From Nymphaea colorata (lineage: Eukaryota > Streptophyta > Magnoliopsida > Nymphaeales > Nymphaeaceae), in contig NC_045150.1 in NCBI RefSeq assembly GCF_008831285.2, positions 10,430,001-10,494,000 of the forward strand: a DNA stretch of 64,000 bases. Direction: 5' to 3'. Below, piece by piece: positions 59,713-64,000 of the stretch. The notes under the pieces are model-generated. The model was not told the origin of the DNA. It ran no database searches and saw only the letters and a list, made by a program, of their open reading frames with translations. Positions within the stretch are counted from its first letter, which is position 1; the number at the start of each line of letters is the position of its first letter. The position numbers and the translations under genes were made by a program.

Positions 59713-60189
59713 AAGAAGCCAGAGCCTTTGAACAGAAGCAAATATGACTGCCTGAGTTTGTGACTCAGTGAAGGGTTGAGAGAACCTGCTGTTGAGCTGA
59801 ACCTGTAGGCTGAGAACAAGAGCTGCCGAGAGGAGATTTCTGGAGATGATTCGTGAGGATTTGCAATGGGTTCGTCACTGACATCCGAAGCAGAGAAATT
59901 CAGTTGACCCTTAGAAATTCTGGAGATAGGGGCTGCTGCCGGAGCACAAGAAGAATCCGGCAAGAAAGGTGCCCTTCCCTGACTTCCTTTGCCGCCATTA
60001 TCTGGAATAATTTGCTGGCGACGAAGGTGTATCAGGCAGCAGAGAGGAAGGCCGGTGCTGATTCTTCAGGCGATTCTTGCTGTCAAGCAAAAGATTATTC
60101 CAATTCCAGGTGTCTGAAGAACCTCTCTACAAAAGCTTGGATTTTTTGGAGTTGATGGAAGGGAGCAGTCGATTTCCCTCTCTCATGTT
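59713..60189 (-). mobile_element. Truncated retroelement leader, right arm
   Basis: It is the inverted counterpart of 48,750-49,227. The element is cut at the same internal base in both arms. Confidence 0.55.
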
Positions 60190-60201
60190 GCTCTGATACC
60201 A
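60190..60201 (-). other. tRNA-Met primer-binding site (Copia type)
   Basis: On the minus strand TGGTATCAGAGC follows the LTR end directly. It matches the 3' end of plant initiator tRNA-Met. Confidence 0.88.
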
Positions 60202-60954
60202 TGAGAAAACTTAGCAGAGGAAGAGTGAAAGATAAAGCTGGAGAGAACTTGTTATTATTTATTCCTTTAAGCAACATATATATATAGTACAAATAAAGGT
60301 TATCGCTTACAAGATTTTTGGTATATAAAATCGTGATACTACACAATTTCTTGAAAAATTGAGAGCACTAAAACATATTTCACGTTATATTTACAAGATC
60401 CACAATTTTTTGAGTGGATGAAGGATTACAAAATGGAAGGTTATAATGGAACAAATCTGCCATGCCTCCCTTTTAAGTAATTTCAGTAATTTTGCTTTTA
60501 TCAATCTCCCCAACGTCTTCCTTAATTTCCGTCTTTCTATTGATATCAAGATTCTCAACCTCTTCTTTAATTCTCGTCTTTCCATTGATATCAAGATCTT
60601 CAACTTCTTCAGCAATTTCCTTGATTTTCAGCACGTTCTTATTTTGAATATCCCTAAAATCACGTTTTGCTGATTTACTCTTATCATTTCTATCCCAATC
60701 CATTAACCACCGAAAATGTAGTCTGCATGACAATAACAGATCTTGATAAGAGATGTGATCCCTTCTTTCTTGACACTTTGTTTATCACGAATTCACGTAC
60801 TGCGTGATTATCTTATCTAAAATGGTGTGGCCTGTACCCTATATATTGAGAGTCCATCTTCTCTCAAGAACATCATTGAATGAATAAAGAGGAACCTCCC
60901 TTTCCCATGGATAAAGGCATCAAAAGTTCGAACCACAACCACGTACATGCTTCA
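60202..60954 (-). mobile_element. Copia-type LTR, right arm
   Basis: On the plus strand it starts TGAGAAAACTT at the primer site; the tentative far end is CATGCTTCA at 60,954. It contains a minus-strand frame of 86 codons (60,473-60,733) with a 15-residue tandem repeat (LDINGKTRIKEEVEN / LDINRKTEIKEDVGE). The left arm carries TAA where this frame has GAA. The frame is highly charged and may be coincidental. Confidence 0.68.
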
Positions 60955-61080
60955 GTTCTTTTTTTTTTCCACGTTTTAACACGTCTTCCATAGGAGGCTG
61001 GTAGAGTGTGCACACATTTGTTTAGTTATATCTGCACTAGCATATGTGATATGTGGTTCTAATAGTTCATTCTCATGCCT

Positions 61081-61167
61081 ATGCGGTTGCAATTTGCACA
61101 TGGGAAGCAGGAGCTGTGGCCGGCGCCTCAGAGGAACAAGCCTGAGCTCTCGCTTAAGGCCTACTGA
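61081..61167 (+). pseudogene. Coding-like segment in right arm
   Basis: It mirrors 47,779-47,865. ATG is followed by RLQFAHGKQELWPAPQ and a TGA after LSLKAY. The peptide is conserved between arms. Protein family unknown. Confidence 0.28.
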
Positions 61168-61230
61168 AGCATGATAACCATTCAAACTTCGCGACAAATT
61201 ATGAAACCGGTGACGTTTTCAAGGAATTGA

Positions 61231-61407
61231 TTAGTGTCTTCTGCATTTGGGCCGGTCAGCAGGCCTAGGGTGAGCGCTCAAGGATTAAGCACACCTCAGG
61301 AAGTGGTTCCAAGCGAAGAGGAAAAGAAGATAATGCCTCAGTCGGAGGAATTCGTGGTGATGGTGGACATGGTTATCAATCCCAATGCTGATGTGGCCTG
61401 CAACTAG
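61231..61407 (+). pseudogene. Second coding-like segment in right arm
   Basis: It mirrors 47,539-47,715. The frame contains SRPRVSAQGLSTPQEVVPSE and FVVMVDMVINPNADVAC, stopping at 61,405-61,407. An acceptor-like GAATTGATTAG precedes it. Possibly a captured exon. Confidence 0.3.
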
Positions 61408-62162
61408 TGGAGGCTACCCGTCTTTGTGGCTCGAACTCCTCTTTTGAAGGATTTCACAAGAGAGATTCGCGTTTATGACATATGCTCCTGTTTAAAAAGA
61501 AAAAAAGAATTTTTTTTTACAGATTAAAAAACAATTGAAAAAAGTGAAAAGGCTCAAAAAGGCAGTTCTTTTTCTGTAATTTCAAAGATGCCCTATTTTT
61601 CTTTTTCTTTTGGCATATGATTGTTTCATGCACTGGCGGGCGCACACAACTCGAACTCCTCTTTTGAGTCCTACCACCCCCTTCCTCCCTTTCTCTTATA
61701 CGTTTTCTGTATTCCTTTATTGTTTTTGACAATTTTTGCAAAGTCATTGACAATTTGTCACTTAATTATATGTTCTCTCTCTCTTTCTACCTTTCATCTA
61801 GATATCATGCCTTTCCATGTAACGTAAGCAAAAGAATTGGAACTGCCTCGTTATTCACTTGGTAAGATGGATAGACTTTAAATGTCATTTTCCATCTTCA
61901 TCGCATGTCCAATTGAACCATTCCAAAAAAAAAAAGAAACAGATATGGGGAAAAAATTAATCTGTGATTAAGAAATAGATCGTCTTCGGATTTAAAAAAT
62001 AACATCTCACTAGATTCGGATCCAGATTCTGATATATATAAGTATTGGATCAGATACGGATTCAGTTCAGATTTAGTTTTAAGTAATTACTCATATCCAA
62101 AAGGCCACCACCCAAATATGGAACCATTTCTCAGTGTCCACAAGCTCCAGCATGCTGGTGCA

Positions 62163-63126
62163 CAGGGATAGAACCAGGAATTTTTCAGGGGTGGGCCAAA
62201 CGATCCAACGAACTATAATATATTATATTATATATATATATTATATTATATTATATTATATTATATTATATTATATATATATATATATATATGTACTCAC
62301 ACACTTTAGATAATATTTGTAAATCATAGTATAGTATAAGTGAACTGATGTCCTATATAATTGCCCACGTCATTAACGTGAAGCGCGACCTGTCCTATGG
62401 CACATTTAATAATTGTTTGTGTCTTTAGCACAAAGCATGATCTGTCCTCGGCAGATAAGGTTCTCTATTTCTATTACAGTGACGTAAGTGTCAGCAGTGA
62501 ACATAAGGTGCACATAAGCTAGGCTACTTGTCAAACTTTAAAGCATAGCATGATATTCATATTCCGAATTGGCAGCTTGCAGAAGCTTTCAAGAAGGCAC
62601 CAATTAAGAAGAACTTACAAAACAAATGCCCGACTTGATGAGCTTTCTTCAGAGCATACAGTCTTGCTAATTAAGCCAGCTACAGACAGTACCCAAATTG
62701 TACATGCAGATCAAGCTCAAAGTTAAGTTCAAATAGCCTGAAAAGCAAAACCAATATATCGTATTGTAACTTAGTCCCTCAATTGACAGTATTCAAGTAG
62801 CAATAGTAAACATTTGACTGTAGTTGTGGGCCAGGGCAGGAGGAGAAGGAGCAAGTGAAAGAGAGCCTGAGAGGTAGGGGAGCGAGAGAGAGGGGTGAAA
62901 TAGGGAAGGGCGAGAGATGGAGGGAGCAAGCGAGAGAGGGGCAAATTAGGGTAGGGCTACTGCTAGAGAGAGGGCGGGGCCGGCGAGCGATGGGTTGGGC
63001 CAAGATGAGTGACGGGTCGGGCCAAGTTAAAAAATTTTGATTTTTCAAATATATTTTTTTTTTTCGTTGCCATGGCCTAGGCACACCTCCCCCCCCCTCC
63101 CCCCCCCCCCCCCCCCCCCGCCCCTG
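62163..63126. mobile_element. hAT (Tip100-like) non-autonomous element, right arm
   Basis: This is the inverted copy of 45,842-46,801. On the plus strand it starts CAGGGATAGAACCAGG and ends at GCCCCTG, flanked by CTGGTGCA (62,155-62,162) and CTGGTACG (63,127-63,134), which agree at six of eight bases. It lacks a ~38-bp stretch that the left copy has in its GC-rich block. Confidence 0.87.
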
Positions 63127-63693
63127 CTGGTACGTTATTTCCAGGCCGCCTTCAAAAGTTGAGGTTATTCGGCAGCCTGCTCATTAAGAACATCGTGAAC
63201 AGTCGTCACCGATACTCTTGGAGGAGTTGGGAGGACTCAAGAGAACGACTGACCTTGTTTTTCTTGAAAATCGATGGACCTAAATACAAAAAATAAAAAG
63301 GAAAAAATATTTGAAATAAAATATATTATTAACCGTCTATTGGCTTCGAGCTCCGAAACAAATGGAAAAAAGCCGTATCCAAATTTGAATCCGAAATTAG
63401 ATTCCACAATCTGAATCTGATCCGAATTTAATTTTTCTCCTCATCCAAAATCAGATTTCATAATTTGAATCTGATCTAAATCCATTTTTTACTCATCCTA
63501 ATCTGAATCTGAAAACAGATGTCATAATCAGAATCCGATCGGAATCCTATTTTTATATTTGAATCTGAATCCAAATTTTTGAACTGAATCTGACTGATTT
63601 AGAACATATAAGAGCATTGAATATAGGATATTATTTAAAACTAAGTCTGATCTGGGTCTGATCGGATATTTTTGTGTTTCTGAATCTGATCCC

Positions 63694-64000
63694 AGGTCAT
63701 TGACTTGTCCTTCAATCATTTCGAAGGAGAGGTTCCATGTGGTGGAAAGTTTGCAAACCTTTCTGCCAAATCGTTCCTAGGGAACTATGCACTATGTGGA
63801 GCTCCCAAATTCCATGTCCCAGTATGTTCAGATGGAGCGAAGAAGCACAATAATGTCAACATGCTTAGAGTTGATTTTTTTTTAGCAAGTGAGGGTTTTG
63901 CACTTGTACTCATTGTTTGGGTACTCATTGTTGTCGCAAAATATAGAAAGAGGGGGTTGGAGAAACATTATCAGGAGGAGGTTGAAAGATTTCATGGAAT
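63694..64000 (+). pseudogene. 5'-truncated LRR receptor-like kinase fragment D (runs off window)
   Basis: Coding similarity begins abruptly at CAGGTCATTGACTTGTCC, one or two bases outside the right arm, in the middle of the last LRR. The frame is open to the window edge: last LRR (DLSFNHFEGEVPCGGKFANL), LCGAPKFHV cap, transmembrane segment (FALVLIVWVLIVVAKY) and a basic juxtamembrane part ending at GLEKHYQEEVERFHG. It is closest to gene A (24,407-24,710) but keeps the base in ATTGTTTGGGTAC that A has lost, so its membrane segment reads correctly. The signal peptide and nearly all LRRs are absent. The kinase should lie to the right, beyond the window. Confidence 0.93.

Larger units (their letters stand above)
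59713..63692. repeat. Right arm of the ~3.95-kb inverted duplication
   Basis: It is the reverse complement of 45,279-49,227, collinear from end to end (see left arm). This copy keeps a perfect 12-base primer-binding site and an open LTR frame that the left arm has lost. It has a longer C tract (63,089-63,119, one T) and a longer AT microsatellite (62,219-62,292). Confidence 0.95.

Overview
This is a nuclear segment of a flowering-plant genome. It is AT-rich and mostly non-coding. It holds a long satellite array, many short dispersed repeats, microsatellites, and a broken cluster of leucine-rich-repeat receptor-like kinase (LRR-RLK) genes with the single kinase-domain intron typical of subfamily XII (the Xa21/EFR/FLS2 group of immune receptors). 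The lineage below angiosperm cannot be fixed from sequence alone. No gene in the window reads as fully intact.

Layout. (1) 1-14,177: satellite array of about 12 units of roughly 1.2 kb. Each unit is built from about ten ~115-bp monomers, four to five in one orientation and five to six in the other. A 17-bp indel splits the units into long and short forms that mostly alternate. One unit near 11.15-11.76 kb is rearranged. (2) 14.2-23 kb: repeat-rich intergenic DNA, including a 194-bp hAT (Tip100-like) miniature element with a perfect 8-bp target duplication. (3) 23.05-26.46 kb (minus): LRR-RLK pseudogene A. (4) 26.5-34.7 kb: intergenic modules that repeat the gene flanks. (5) 34.78-37.77 kb (minus): LRR-RLK pseudogene B. 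(6) 37.8-45.3 kb: repeats, a 174-bp minisatellite and a CpG-rich stretch. (7) 45,279-49,227 and 59,713-63,692: two arms of a ~3.95-kb inverted duplication separated by ~10.5 kb. Each arm contains the same nested insertions: a ~960-bp hAT element and a Copia-type LTR with its tRNA-Met primer site and leader. (8) 53.02-57.14 kb (plus), between the arms: LRR-RLK gene C, the best preserved copy. (9) 63,694-64,000 (plus): a 5'-truncated LRR-RLK fragment D that starts at the outer edge of the right arm and runs off the window.

The LRR-RLK copies share signal peptide, LRRs, transmembrane segment, a non-RD kinase (HCD in place of HRD) and an intron at the same place (CCAG|GT). A, B and C also share one TGA stop at the same kinase codon (CAC/CAT TGA), where an arginine codon CGA is expected, while their other lesions are private. 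This suggests that the family was duplicated after losing the C-terminal kinase, so it may have spread as truncated receptors or as pseudogenes. The inverted duplication around gene C and the mixed-polarity satellite are the other notable structures.
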